From the NCBI RefSeq assembly GCF_023343835.1, contig NC_064472.1, forward strand, positions 43,285,799 through 43,349,798: a stretch of DNA of 64,000 nucleotides. The letters are read 5' to 3'. Source of the stretch: Lagopus muta (taxonomy: Eukaryota > Chordata > Aves > Galliformes > Phasianidae). This document shows positions 1-11,174 of this stretch, one piece after another. Within the stretch, counting starts at the first letter, position 1, and every line of letters starts with the position of its first letter. The notes beneath the pieces were generated by a model that ran no database searches, had not been told where the DNA came from, and was given only the letters and a program-made list of their open reading frames with translations. The translations under genes were made by a program, and so were the position numbers.

Positions 1-112
1 GGTAAGCCTGGGTAAGGCTGCTGGGGACAACCTGCAGTTTTCCTCTGGGACTGTGGAACTCCCAGTACCTGAAGGCAGCAGGGAGCTGATGACGAGACAG
101 GGGTCTCTCTTT
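1..112. other. Unassigned left edge
   Basis: These bases precede the point (about 113) where the sequence becomes alignable by eye to the CR1 copy at 33.45 kb. They do not match the corresponding upstream part of that copy. They could be a diverged stretch of the same element or unrelated flanking DNA. Confidence 0.4.
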
Positions 113-944
113 GGATGGGTGCTTTGTAACATCTTTATCAATGACATCGATGACGGAATCGAGTGCACGCTCAGCAAGTTTGCTGATGACACCAAGCTGA
201 GTGGTGCGGTTGACACGGTTGAAGGAAGGGATGCCATTCAGAGGGCTGAAAGGTGGGCCTGGGTGAACCTAATGAGGTTCAACATGGCAAAGTGCAAGGT
301 TTTGCACTTGGGCCGGAGGAAACCCAGGCATCCATACAGACCAGAAGGAGCAGTCCTTGAGAGCAGCCCTATGGAGAAGGACCTGTGGATCCTGACAGAT
401 GAAAAGTTTAATGTGAGCCAGCAGTGTGCCAGCAGCTCGGAAAGCAAATGGTATCCTGGGTTCTATGAGAAGAGGGGTGGCCAGCAGGGACAGGGAGTGA
501 TTGTCCCCCTCTACTCTGCTCTTGAGAGGCCCCACCTGCAGTAGTAACTGTCCAGCTCTGGAGCCCCCAGTACAAGAAAGACGGAGAGCTATTGGAGAGG
601 GTCCAGAGGAGAGTCACGAAGATGGTCAGGGGACTGGAGCACCTCCCCTACAAAGACAGGCTGATGGCGCTGGGCTTGTTCAGCCTGGAGAAAAGAAGGC
701 TGCGGGGTGACCTCATTGCAGCCTTTCAGTACCTAAAGGGAGCCTACAAACATGAGGGGAATCAACTCTTTGAAAGTGTAGATATCAGCTAGCCCTCAGA
801 TATCAGGACAAGAGGAAAAGGGGACTCTGGGCAGCCTGGCCTAGCATTAAACAGGGAGGTTGGTAGCCCTGCATGTGGCAGGGGGGTTGGAGATTTACAA
901 TCCTTGAGGTCCCTTCCAACCCAGGCCATTCTGTGATTCTGTGA
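113..944 (+). mobile_element. CR1 LINE, 3' part, with internal deletion
   Basis: This is the 3' part of a CR1 non-LTR retrotransposon. Translation of the + strand gives the end of the reverse transcriptase palm with the catalytic box [13 protein letters not shown] near 178-220, then the conserved downstream CR1 segments ([34 protein letters not shown]), and finally the octamer tail ATTCTGTGATTCTGTGAT ending about 944. Compared with the copy at 33.46-34.40 kb it lacks roughly 130 bp of the 3' region (the stretch equivalent to about 34,130-34,260), with the junction near 800-830. The reading frame is interrupted, so it is a dead copy. Both copies look like the same subfamily. Confidence 0.9.
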
Positions 945-1879
945 TAATGCAGACTCCCAGCACCCTTCCGCAACTATCTGCAGCATACCTCTGTTCTCAG
1001 CAGGCATTCTGCTCAGAGACCCATAGGGAGTAAAGGGCAGCCACCATCTCATGAGTCACTGTGCAATTTACAGCAGCAAAAATAAGAAGTATATATTTTC
1101 AAAACACTGAGCCAAACAATTTTCATGGTAGCCTAAGTCAATCTTACAAAACACAAATGAAAACAAGACTTAATTTACTGCTCCTTACATTTCCCCTTCA
1201 CAACAGCATAAAATCCAGTTAAGTTTCGGACACCCACTGCAACTCATCTGGATTCTGTATTTTCCTACCTTCCAATCATCCATGAAAATACATGCCCAAA
1301 CAGACTGGAGCCCCCCTCAACACCGCCACACACATTCCTGTTCTTCCTTCTCTTCCACACGTTGCCATATGCTTTGGCCACAAATTACAATTTTAAGAAA
1401 AGCAAAGGGAAAGACAAGAACGTATATTCACAGCCAAACCATTGTATATTTTAAAGCCTTTATAGATTAAAAGTAAATGTGTGCAATTTCTCTGGTAACC
1501 CTGGCAGTGTCAAATTTAAAAAAAGGCTTTTAAGAACAGCCATGCTCAATGTAAATAGCATCCAGACAACAAACATCTGCTGCAAAACAATGTATTGGAC
1601 AACTCAAATAAATTTTAAAATAATTTTTTTTGAAGTGAATGTTCTGGCAGTTTACGGCCGTTAGTAATGGTTACTTTTTGGCTTTGAAAGTCAGACATCC
1701 GTTTGCATTCTGTAACCCCGAACAGCACACGGGCACCTCGCAGTCCCGTCCAGTGTTGTTCCTGCATGTAAGCAAGCTAAAAGAAGGAATATTCACTTAT
1801 TCCCCCCTGCCGGCCCCTGCTGCTCTCAACTTATTCCTCCCAGCCCCAAAAAATCAGCACTCAGTTCGCAAACTCTAAT
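945..1879. other. No recognised feature
   Basis: AT-rich DNA without a recognisable gene, RNA or repeat. Short open frames occur here but have no family resemblance. If the CpG island to the right drives a leftward transcript, this would be intron 1 of that gene. Confidence 0.4.
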
Positions 1880-2480
1880 TTCTCAGCAACTCGAACTTCG
1901 GGGGGCGGGGTGGGGGGAGGGGAGGAGAGGTATGTGACAAAGCACTCGTTGGAGCCGTCCGAGCACAACCCCGACAGCTCCGGAATGCTCGCAGAAGGCC
2001 GGCGTCACCTACCCCCGGCGCTCGGCGCCCCACTCACCGCTCTGCCGCTCCGCGCCGCATCCTGGGCTCGCCGCCTTCTGCAACTTTCCAGCTCCGAACA
2101 AGAGCTCCCTGGCGGCCGGACAGGGGATTCACAGCACTCACCCACTGCCGCACCGACGCCGGATAGAGGGCCGCGCCGCGAGGAACAGTACCTGCCTCCC
2201 GCCCCCGAAGCTCAGTGGCAGCAGCTCTCGAGCTCGCGGGCTGTGCTGGGGCCGGGCCGGGCCGGGCCAGGTCGGGCGGGTCTGAGATGGCAGCAGCCGT
2301 TCCCCGCCAGCGCTTCCCGCCGGCCCGGAGCCGCCCCGACCGGCCGGCCCCCTCCTCAACCCCGAAGTCTGCCCGCCTCCTCCCGCCTCCGTCCTGTTCT
2401 GCCTGTCCCGCTGTCAGTCTGTCGATGCAGACAGGCTGGGCGTGGAACAATAGCAGTGAGCACGGAGAGAGAAGAGCGGG
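1880..2480. promoter_or_regulatory. CpG island, putative promoter with alternative first exons
   Basis: This is the only GC-rich, CpG-dense block in the first 10 kb (GGGCGG boxes, a GGGCC-rich run near 2250-2280). On the minus strand three good splice-donor-like sites lie within 160 bp: GCG|GTGAGTG (exon end about 2038), GG|GTGAGTG (about 2142) and GCAG|GTACTG (about 2192). An ATG at 2060-2058 on minus would give 7 codons up to the first donor. A donor-like AG|GTATGTG also occurs on + at about 1930, and a + strand ATG in good context at 2287. No TATA box is seen. The pattern fits a housekeeping-type promoter, probably for a gene running left beyond the window. The gene cannot be named from this. 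Confidence 0.6.
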
Positions 2481-5400
2481 GCAACAAAGCCCACTGCGGA
2501 GTATTTTTGCGGACCATCTAAGTGCTGTTGGAGAGAAGAGGGGGAGGAAATTCTAGGTAGTTCTTACTCATCTCGAATTATTAGCATGTTCGAGTGAGGC
2601 TCACCTTTCCTGCAGCTGCCCTCGATTTTATTGTGTCTGATAATCAGCAGTCGGCAGAGAGGGATGGCACCAGGTGAAAGGCACATTTAGAAATTCCAAG
2701 CAAAAATTGTGGAGGTTTTACACTGAACTGCCAATTACAATAGGCCCTTCGCAAGGTACATCTTGACAGAAGTATTGATTGAATAAAAGTATCTCAAGGA
2801 TAGCGATAGGCATGCAGGTTGCTTGAGTGCTGGAAGCTATACTTCTCAAAAGAAGTTGAAACTGGTGTCCTAGAATGTCTTAATTTACTCCAATTTGTAA
2901 AGTATCTGTGGGTATTGCAAAGCATCCTGTCAGAAAGCAAAATCTTTCTGTCAAGAGTGCATACAGTGCGCAGGAACAGCGCAGCTGCACTGCTGAGTGC
3001 AGGCAGGCCTCAAGGGTGCCCAGTGCCTCACAGCAGTGATGTTCTCAGCTCAGCATCATTGCACTGATACTCATGCCACGGTTTCAGCTGTCAAGTGGCC
3101 TGCACCACTTATCTGGTTAAAGTCCTAGAAGAAAGCAGAAATGGGGTCTTAAAAGCTAGACGTGTGTTTTACACAAAGCTGATGAAACAGAATACAAGGT
3201 GGTTTTCTGTCGCTTTTTTTAATCCATGGGAGATGATTAATAAAACATTTCTGGATAGGAGCTTAGGAAATAAGAACTACAGATGACTGTAGACTCTATA
3301 GACTACAGAAGACTGGTAAAATTGCTTTGAAGCCTCTGGGTCCAGTCTTTGAGGCCCTACCAAGCTATGGGCAGCACTGCGCTGCAGTGAGAGTGGTGCT
3401 GGCCTGATTTTGTCTTTCCATCTTGCATACTGTTTGAGGTCTGCTCAGTTCTGTGGAATGAAAGTTCCCTCCACACTGCTTAGATGCACACGCCACTTCT
3501 TACAGCAAAGGGGACTCCAAGCCTGCGGGCTGGGGCTTTCTTGTACCATGGGAAAGTCTTGTCCAGCCAAATGACCCCAGAATGCTCTGCAGATACCCTG
3601 GAAGTCACTTTCCACATGCTGCAAAGCCCAGTTCTGGTAGAGATGTTTTGGTAGGCACCTCTTTGTCTTGCTCTCAGATCTGTTATTATTCTTTGTCCTT
3701 TCCTCTGTATTTCCTTTAGTACCTTTTTAGAGAGGTATATCTTTTTAGAGTACCTTTGAGAGAGGAGCCTTGCTGGTCAGAGTCAGGAATCTGCCACAAG
3801 AAAGATTCTTTTGGCAACATTGGCTGGAGGTGCCAAGCCGAGCCTTGCAGTGGATTTGGTGTGGCTCCTCAGTTGGTCCTGCCACAAACTTGTGAGGGTG
3901 TATGAGTAGCCAGGGCCCACAACAGGACAAGGAAACTGCCCTTCACTGCAGAGCACTGTGCTTGGGAAGTACTGTATATGTGGTGCAGACCAAATATTAC
4001 TTCTGAGAATGCTGATGTTTGGCATCCCAAGCCCTTCTTCTGCCAACAAAACCCCTTTAATAGTATGATCCCAGCAGTAAGCACAGGGGACATTATACCC
4101 CTGCTCTTCCCTCTGGAAGGCAGGGAGGCAGACAGCAGGATAGTGCAGTGCAGGCTGGAGGAGCCTCCCAGGAGCAATGAGTGGAGAAAGGTCCTCAAGC
4201 AGGTGCTGTCAGGGATTTTCTGGGGTAACACCTCATATCCCAGCAGCTCTCCACAGCAACCCTCTGGGAGCTCAGCACAGCCCTCTGGTTCATTTCTGAA
4301 CGTTGTGCAACAGCCTGAAAGGCATGCTTACAAATAGTTTTCCAAAAAGCTCTCAGCTTTGTTGAAGCACTCTTAAAAGAAATGGCATATTTCTGAGGTA
4401 AATTATTAGCAATCAGGTAAGAAACAGAAAGCATTGGCAAAGAACAATGGTCAATTTTCATAGCAACAGGAGTTTAGCTGCTGAATTGCCCAGCAACCTG
4501 GAGTCTATTATGACCTGGAAATTCATGAGTAGCTGGGTGAATAGGATGCATAATGGGAGAGCAGCATTTGCTGATGTTATTGGGGTACTTAACAGGAAAA
4601 CTAAAACTGTTGACAAAAAATTTCCAGACCCTAAAGGTCTTCAGTGACCTGCTGATAAAATGATGTGTCAGGTTCCAGGTTGCTAAGTGAAACAGCGGAA
4701 AAAACAACTGTACTTATACATACATAAATTTGCCTGAAGTGTTAGCACTCAGGAGGGATGGATGTAATTGTGGATAGTTACTTGAAAACACTGTACTCAT
4801 TAACTGTAAATGGGAAACTAAGCATTAGGAATGATGAGATAAGAAAAGAAAATCAGAGCATATTTCTAGTTGCTTCATCTATACACTATGATTGGCATAA
4901 TGTGGTACAGTGAACCACAGAAAAGAGCACACAAGGTGACAGGATGGTTATGAAAGTTTTCTGGGCAGAGAAAATGCAAGTTGGCTGGGCCTGATCATTA
5001 GTGTGACGAAAGGGAAAAGCGCAGCAATGGAGAAAGACAGTTTAAAACAAAAGGAAACAAATTTCCAAAAGGATAGTATTGAACTGAGGAACAGGTTGCT
5101 GCAGGAGAAAAAAGTAGAAGATGGTTAAACGTACACACAGGTACAGTTCTGATGACTCTTAAGCCTCGTGGCAAACACAGCATGGAACAGAGGTTGCTGG
5201 ATCCGGGCTGGGGCAGCACACTTCCATCCCTGGAGCTAGTATGGGGTGGATCCCACTTGTTTTCTTTCCTCTCTTTTTGTAAAAACTCATGATCTTGGCT
5301 AAAAGGACAAACAAACAGTCACATAGGTGATGGCATGAACACTGCTTCTGCAGATACAGGAAAACTGAGCACTTATTTTGAGGGGAAGGGTGGAATTTAA

Positions 5401-7799
5401 GATGAATATAAAATAGGAAGATTCAGAACTCAGAGAAGTAGCTCAGCCAAAGCAATAGACTTGGAAGTGATGTAGCCAAGTTATGTGATCAGTCTGGAGC
5501 CTCACAGCACACTGTGGCAGCTGATGACTTTGTTTCTCTGTCATCTGTGTTCAATGGAGAATTTATAAGTAAATTTTGTCATTCAGAAATTGCTTCTGAT
5601 TCAACTCAGTAAGAGACGCATATACCATTTATATTAAAGGGTTTTCAGCACAGGCTTGAAAGTTAAAAAAGCAATGTTAGAACTTTACAAATACTTACAG
5701 GAATAAAAAAAAATGTGGTAACTGCCAGACAAGATGAAGCCACCCTCAGACTTGAGTTTGCAGTTTTTATACAGAAACACAGATCATGTGACATGACTAA
5801 TACTTTCTCAGGTACCAGAAGACACTCTCTTTTATGTTAACTGTTTTAGATCTTATAAAACTTAGGGTCTTTCGGCTTATCAAGATTAAAAAACGTTAGT
5901 GCCATGTACTACTGATGCATTAGTTAGAAATCCTCACACAGATCTGTCACTGATTTAATCTCCTGATGTTCCTGAAGTAATTCTTCATAACTTGGAAAAT
6001 CAGTCATCTATTTTTTATTTGATTGGTTTAATATGTAAACAAAACATGAGCAGAGCAATCTTAAAAAACTGCAATTAAAAACAGAAGGACATTTACCTAA
6101 TTATATTATAACTTATTGTAGCTGTCTGCTTTTGACTGCAGCTGAGTTTATCTTTTTAGCAAGATACATTGTGCATTTTCATGTTTTGGTAATGAAGTTG
6201 TGCAAAATATTTTTCTTTGTAAAACTGGTTCTTCACATGTTTTTGTGCTTAAAAGCCAAGCTCAAACCCAATATTGTTTAATTCAGAAATGATTACTAGA
6301 ATACAAAATATTAAAGAAAAACAAAGAAAAAGAGTATTAATTTGGAAAGCTGTTGAACCATAATCCTCAGGGACAAAAACATATTTGGTTGCTACATCAA
6401 AGAAGTTATCTATCAATCACAGTAATTAAAGAAGATTCTGGATGCTTCAAAAATTATAATTTCACATCCTTATGCACTTTTTTTGTCATGGCTATGCATT
6501 TGTTGAATTATTTTGATTTTCTCTATTTGTTTTAAATATCTGTGCCCTCCTTTCTTTTTCAACAGTAAATCTGGCACGCTGACCCTGTAAATACACTGTA
6601 TGAATGACTGAGGCCATGATCCTGCTGCTCCAACATTTCTAACCCATTTTGCTTGAATCACAACATCCCATAATGTGTTTTGAGTTCATAGATTTAAAAT
6701 GGGAATCTTTAGAAAACAGTATTTGAGTCAGAGCATCTGAAAATATTAACATTGCTTTAATATACAATTTTGGAGTTTGTCTTAGGGGTGATTGACAAAC
6801 ACAGTAACCAAATACAATCACATGTGCTTTCTGTTCCCCCAGATCAGTACTTGGGAATGACAAAAAGGGAAATGCTTGGACTTTTCACAAGCTGAATGTA
6901 AATGCATATGAAGGCTGTAGGTTTAGAACAACCTGCAGAAAAGGAGAGAGAAAGAACACGGTGATGGTGAATGCGATAGGCAGTGCCAGCAGGGCGTCCC
7001 CTGCTTCAAGGTGCACTTTTCCTCTCTCACCCACCACAGATTCTCTCTTGCTTTTATTCTTCTCAGGTATTTTCCATTTGTACACTGCATCTGCATGGCC
7101 AGTGTGTGATACAGAGGCCAAATGGAACACCTGCTTGCAGAATAAACTATCAAGGTTAGTTCTCTTAGTATGCCTTTGTCTCAGGTGCTGCATGATCATA
7201 TTTTAAATTCCTGATTAATGGGATGAAAGAGAATTAATCATTCTATAATATAGGGTCATCCCTTTGCCTGGGATTCCTTTCCAAGTTTGTCTTAGCACTA
7301 CTAATACATTAAAATAGCTATTCCATAGATTCCAGCATTGGTAACATTAAATCCTGATTGAATCACATTCAATCTATTACTTAAAATAAAAAATAAAAAA
7401 AACACACAACAACCATTACTACTGTTGCTATTTGCAATACAAGTTACAAAGCAATACCAAACAATAAGCACACAATCCCAATCATTATGAGTTCATGGTC
7501 ATTTCAAGCCCGGTTTCAGTCTTTCTCATCATTTCACATCCTGACACCATTCTTTTCGTGGGTTCTGTGAGCTGCAACGGGGAGCTGCAATGGGGGGGTA
7601 GGCACAACCATTCCCCTTTTTCTGCATGCAGGACAGTAGCAGACATTTTGTTAAGTAAACATTTTACAATCCTGATAGCTATACTAATATAGTTATAATA
7701 TAGTTATAATACCTATTCCCAGCAACAGCCCCTGGTATAAGGACAGCTAAAGCTACCCATGCGCTATGTTTAGAGTGGATGTCATGCATGTCCTGGAAA
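2481..7799. other. No recognised gene; AT-rich non-coding DNA
   Basis: About 5.3 kb of ordinary-looking AT-rich sequence. Open frames of 60-120 codons occur on both strands (for example near 3870-4340) but overlap each other, lack recognisable domains and look like chance. A weak purine-rich GGGGAATGG stretch on minus near 7612 could be a decayed polypurine tract of the ERV-A element to the right, but no LTR follows it that I can recognise. Confidence 0.4.
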
Positions 7800-7820
7800 G
7801 TGAGAGAAAATATAGTGAGT

Positions 7821-8252
7821 TTACCAATGTAACATGGATCCCCAAAAGCATTTACTGGTATTTCCAAACATAAAATATGTTTTCTTCCATCCCTTAGATG
7901 TGTTACTGATCTTCTGAGTTCCAAGAAGATTTAACTCTTGTGGGTCCCAGAGTACAGTGGTATTGAGACTCCTAAGAAGCTTGAAAGAACAATCACCTGG
8001 AGTATCCAATACATTGCAACTACCTTGGAGTAAGCAGAAAAGTCAGAATCATTTAGAAACAGCATCCCTATAAAACAAGTTTGGAAGGGATCAGTGGCAG
8101 AAGCAAGCGTTAAGCAGAAGTCAGTCTGGCCTGCTGATTTAGCCCCGGTGACCCACATATTTTATTGCAGGTTGATTTGGTGCGGTTCAGGTAGCGCTTC
8201 CACACCAAGGGCGAGCACTGCGAGCAGGAATCCAAATAGGGCCATCATCTGT
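7821..8252 (-). pseudogene. env: ERV-A env fragment (surface subunit start)
   Basis: On minus from about 8250 there is an ATG followed by a hydrophobic signal-peptide-like stretch (MMALFGFLLAVLALGVEA), then an in-frame stop. The frame then continues with a segment containing WVTGAKSAGQTDFCL and, further on, a frame containing ELNLLGTQKISNTS. The style (W-V-T, Q-T-D-F-C-L, a C-F-I-G turn) recalls the amino end of the surface protein of avian alpharetrovirus-like elements, by family resemblance only. The rest of env, including the fusion and membrane-anchor parts, is not recognisable. Broken by a stop and at least one frameshift. Confidence 0.55.
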
Positions 8253-8299
8253 GGAAAGACAAAAATAACATCTTCCTACAAATATGGGGCCCTTGCCAA

Positions 8300-9117
8300 T
8301 CTCCAGTCAATGGAGCGTTGTAAGATACTTCAGTAGACTCAGATAGCACTTTCATGGTAGTATCTGAATGATGCAAGATTATAGCAAGTACTGATGGACC
8401 TCCTCGTACAGAAAGGAAATTAAGGAAGAAGAGCACTCATGAGGCGATCTGGCACATCATGGATATCACTCATTTGGTTTAGTTGAGCTTCTAGCGTGGC
8501 ATGCACGCATTCTGTAATAGCTGGCCCATTCTGTTATAGGCTGGCCCGTTATCCGTTTTAATTTGTTTTGGAACTCCCAGGATAGCAAAACATAAAATCC
8601 AGGGTTTAATGACATATCTAGCAGATTCACTCACTAACGGAGAAGCCCATATAAATCTAGAGTAAGTGTCAATAGTGACACGAACACATCACAATCGACC
8701 AAACTCTGCAATATGGGTGACATCTGTTTGCCACGCTTCCAATGCTTTCAAGCCTCAGGGATTAGTCCCCAGACCAAGGCCACCGTTATGGTGACTGCAC
8801 TGTGGACATGTTTGTACTATCAAGCTTGCATCACTCACGCCAATATTAAACTGTCTATGTAAACCACGGGCATTTTCATGAAACATCTCATAAGAGTTAT
8901 GAGCAGCATCAAACAGATTAGCAGGAGTCACCATAACCAATTTATCAGCAACAGTATTACCCTCCCCTAAACCAAGTTGGCTACAAATGTGGATGACACA
9001 ATATGGTTCCTTTCTTTGCCCTAACGTGTGCTTAAGACATAAAAACAGAGATAAGCCACACGTTCTTGTTGTCTCTAACGTGGGCATCCTCAGTTCTTTG
9101 ACATATGCCAGCGGCAT
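8300..9117 (-). pseudogene. pol: ERV-A integrase remnant
   Basis: The minus strand encodes a zinc-binding HHCC-type start (two histidines in HNSYEMFH, cysteines in CPQC near 8800) followed by the catalytic core. WQTDVTHI near 8720 carries the first core aspartate and KTDNGPAY near 8535 the second. Stop codons interrupt the core (for example just after AEFGRL) and the frame shifts after the second aspartate, so the third catalytic residue region is degraded. The family inserts viral DNA into the host genome. This copy cannot make a working enzyme. Confidence 0.8.
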
Positions 9118-9259
9118 AGAGGAAATCAGTTACAACATTTAGAGGTTCATTTGGCCATGCAGTAAAGGCCCATAAGATCGCCTTTAGTTCCATAGTTTGT
9201 AAGCTGTCTCGTGGCTCTATTGGCACAAGCTGCTGCTTCCAGCTGTTGTCCCACCACAC
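9032..9259 (-). pseudogene. pol: ERV-A RNase H remnant
   Basis: A minus-strand frame contains MELKAILWAF (the glutamate-bearing RNase H motif) and, about 15 residues later, VVTDFLYAAGI (a following catalytic aspartate). It overlaps the start of the integrase frame in a different phase, showing a frameshift between the two. The N-terminal part of the domain is not clear. Confidence 0.65.
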
Positions 9260-9504
9260 ACAGACAGCTTTGTGGTTCCGGCGTCCAGCGTCAATATATA
9301 CTGTGTGACTGTCTACTGGTCATTTTGAATACTGAGTTATTCAAATCAGTCAGTTTTTTCCAGGAACTGCACTACTCGCTGATCTGGGCGTTCTGTATGC
9401 AAATGGCCAGGGTACCCTTTCTAAAGCCAACTGTAAGGAGAGGGAGTGACTGTACACCCACTCTGCCCACAGCAAGGTAAAGGTAAACTAATATCGTCAG
9501 GTTC

Positions 9505-10353
9505 TCAACCTGCTATGCAGAGAACTCTGTCTCTGCCCATACGAATCACTTCAGCTACTGTATTGATATGAGTCATCAAGAACGACTGAGGCTGAGCAGG
9601 GGGAAGCAGCCATTCCAGCAAAAAAAAGTACAGAAGGAGAAGCAGAAAATTGTTTAGTAGGCCTGTTTTGAGGAGAAGCGTGTGGGTTTTTTTGTTTTTT
9701 TTTTGTGTGTTTTTTTTTTTTTTTCTGTTTCCCCATTGACAAATGACTGTGAAAGGATGCTTCTCCTGGATATACACAACAAGGGAAATGTCATGAAGTA
9801 AAGATTGACGATGGCTAGCTGCCTTTTGAATTTGGGCGGTAATCTGAATTAGAGCCTGCTTAGCCTCAAGCATCAGTACGATCGCATCTTCAGCATATCT
9901 CCCCCTTAACAACTTTAGCAACGGTTCTAATTGAGCGTTAGAAATGCCAACCGATGGCCGCAGCCATTGTAAGTGACCTAAAAGAGTTTGTGAGTGTGGA
10001 AATGTCAATTTTTGATTCTACGGTCTGAAGATATATCATAGCATCTGACAATTTCCAACCCAGATATAACATAGGAGAGGTGCGTTGCACTTTCTCCGGT
10101 GCCACCGTAAGGCCAAATTGAGAAAGATGGGAGATTAATTGCACTTCCCAGCTATAATCAAAAGGCTGTTCCTGACAACACAGTATGCCATGTAATAGTA
10201 AATAATCATATGAGGGTTTGCTTTATGAATAGGTTGCAAGGCTGTGGCTACGAATAGCTCACGCATAGTTGGAGAATTCTTTGTGTCTTGAGGCAGAATG
10301 TTCATACTGAGAGGCTGACTCTGCTGTATTGACAGATGGCACAGAGAAAGCAA
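9505..10353 (-). pseudogene. pol: ERV-A reverse transcriptase, palm to connection
   Basis: Minus-strand frames contain NSPTMRELFVATAL, the catalytic-loop region IIYYYMAYCVV (normally Y-x-D-D, here Y-M-A-Y, so both aspartates are lost), then GLTVAPEKVQ...YLGWKL in the next frame and a thumb-like stretch with LLGHLQWLRPS near 9990-9955. At least two frameshifts separate these pieces. A T-rich run on + at 9688-9724 (A-rich on minus) interrupts the connection region. Non-functional. Confidence 0.75.
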
Positions 10354-10399
10354 AAAACGCTTACAGTCTTCTTTGTGGTGTGTTTCCCGTATTACCCCT

Positions 10400-10560
10400 T
10401 TTTTGATTATTAAGAATGGATTTCAATGTTAGATGAGTATGCTCGATGATAGTTTGTCCAGTGGTAGAATGAAGAATGCCTGTAATATGTCTAACACCCT
10501 ATTCTTGGAGGAAAGTTCGAATGTCTTTAGAAGTATAAGCAGGCCCGTTATTGGCCTTAA
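10400..10560 (-). pseudogene. pol: ERV-A extra integrase fragment, out of order
   Basis: The minus strand reads VKANNGPAYTSKD at about 10560-10520 and, after a stop and frameshift, GQTIIEHTHLTLKS at about 10460. These are the second-aspartate and third-residue regions of a retroviral integrase core (the first now N-N-G-P instead of D-N-G-P). It directly follows the proline-rich gag segment and precedes the reverse transcriptase, whereas integrase should come after RNase H. A second, more complete integrase lies at 8.3-9.1 kb. This implies two elements joined or an internal rearrangement. Confidence 0.65.
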
Positions 10561-10599
10561 CTAAGTTATATGCAGGCTGCAGACACCTAGCAGCAGGCG

Positions 10600-11171
10600 A
10601 CGCAGGCGGGGCAGAGGAAGGCAGAGTCACGGCGAGCAACGGGGGCGGGCGGAGGCCGGGAGCGGCGCGAGTGTCGGGGGCGGAGCCGAGGGCGGGAGCG
10701 GGGTGAGCGCCGGGAGCGGAGCCAAGGGCGGCGGCGTGGGGGGAGTGTTGCGATTTCTTTTCTCCGCGGTCAGGGGTGGTGTCGGAGCCGCGGATCGAAT
10801 CCGGACCAGGGCTGCTTTCTGCACCGAGGGTAGCGGCGGGGGTGGGAGGGGGGGCGATGGGGAATAGTCGGAAGAAATTCTTCCTTGTCAATTCTTTGTT
10901 TAAGTCCTTCCATTATTCGGTTCCAAACAAATAAAAGTTTGGCAGCCGTGCTGTCTTTAGTAATAGAAGCCTCCTGGAGTTTTGCGCCAATTTTGTCCCA
11001 AAGCTCTCCATAGAAAGAGAATCCAGTTTTCTGAAATTCAGGGACATTTTTGCTTAACCATTTGAGAAAAGTAACTAATGCTAAGGTAAATGCAGGCTGA
11101 TTCTGAAACGTTAAAACTAACTGTAAGGCTTCAAGATTTACTTGCTGCTCCTTTGTTAGTGAATTACCCAT
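10600..11171 (-). pseudogene. gag: ERV-A gag, amino-terminal part
   Basis: The ATG at 11171-11169 on minus begins MGNSLTKEQQ, with a glycine at position 2 and serine context typical of the myristoylated matrix start. The following about 130 residues are helical and matrix-like (LEALQLVLTF, FLKWLSKNVPEF). After a frameshift near 10.85 kb, a GC-rich proline/alanine-rich linker runs to about 10.62 kb. Capsid and nucleocapsid zinc knuckles are absent, because the sequence jumps to an integrase piece. An in-frame ATG upstream at 11258 is not preferred, because the matrix start is at the internal methionine. Confidence 0.7.
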
Positions 11172-11174
11172 AGT

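Noticed and set aside
1910..2556. Open frames of 113-203 codons in the CpG island
   Set aside because: They are low-complexity Pro/Arg/Ala frames expected from GC-rich DNA lacking stops. Only the promoter-like character is supported.
3869..4337. Overlapping frames of about 120 codons on both strands
   Set aside because: Mutually overlapping, no motifs and no splice or regulatory context.
6885..7199. Minus-strand frame with a hydrophobic stretch, considered as the env membrane anchor of ERV-A
   Set aside because: It is separated from the env start by about 700 bp without any recognisable env sequence, and lacks the usual conserved cysteines.
9670..9724. T-rich run considered as the poly(A) tail of a retrocopy on minus
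   Set aside because: No recognisable gene or LINE sequence is attached to it. It interrupts the ERV-A pol and is more likely a simple A/T expansion.
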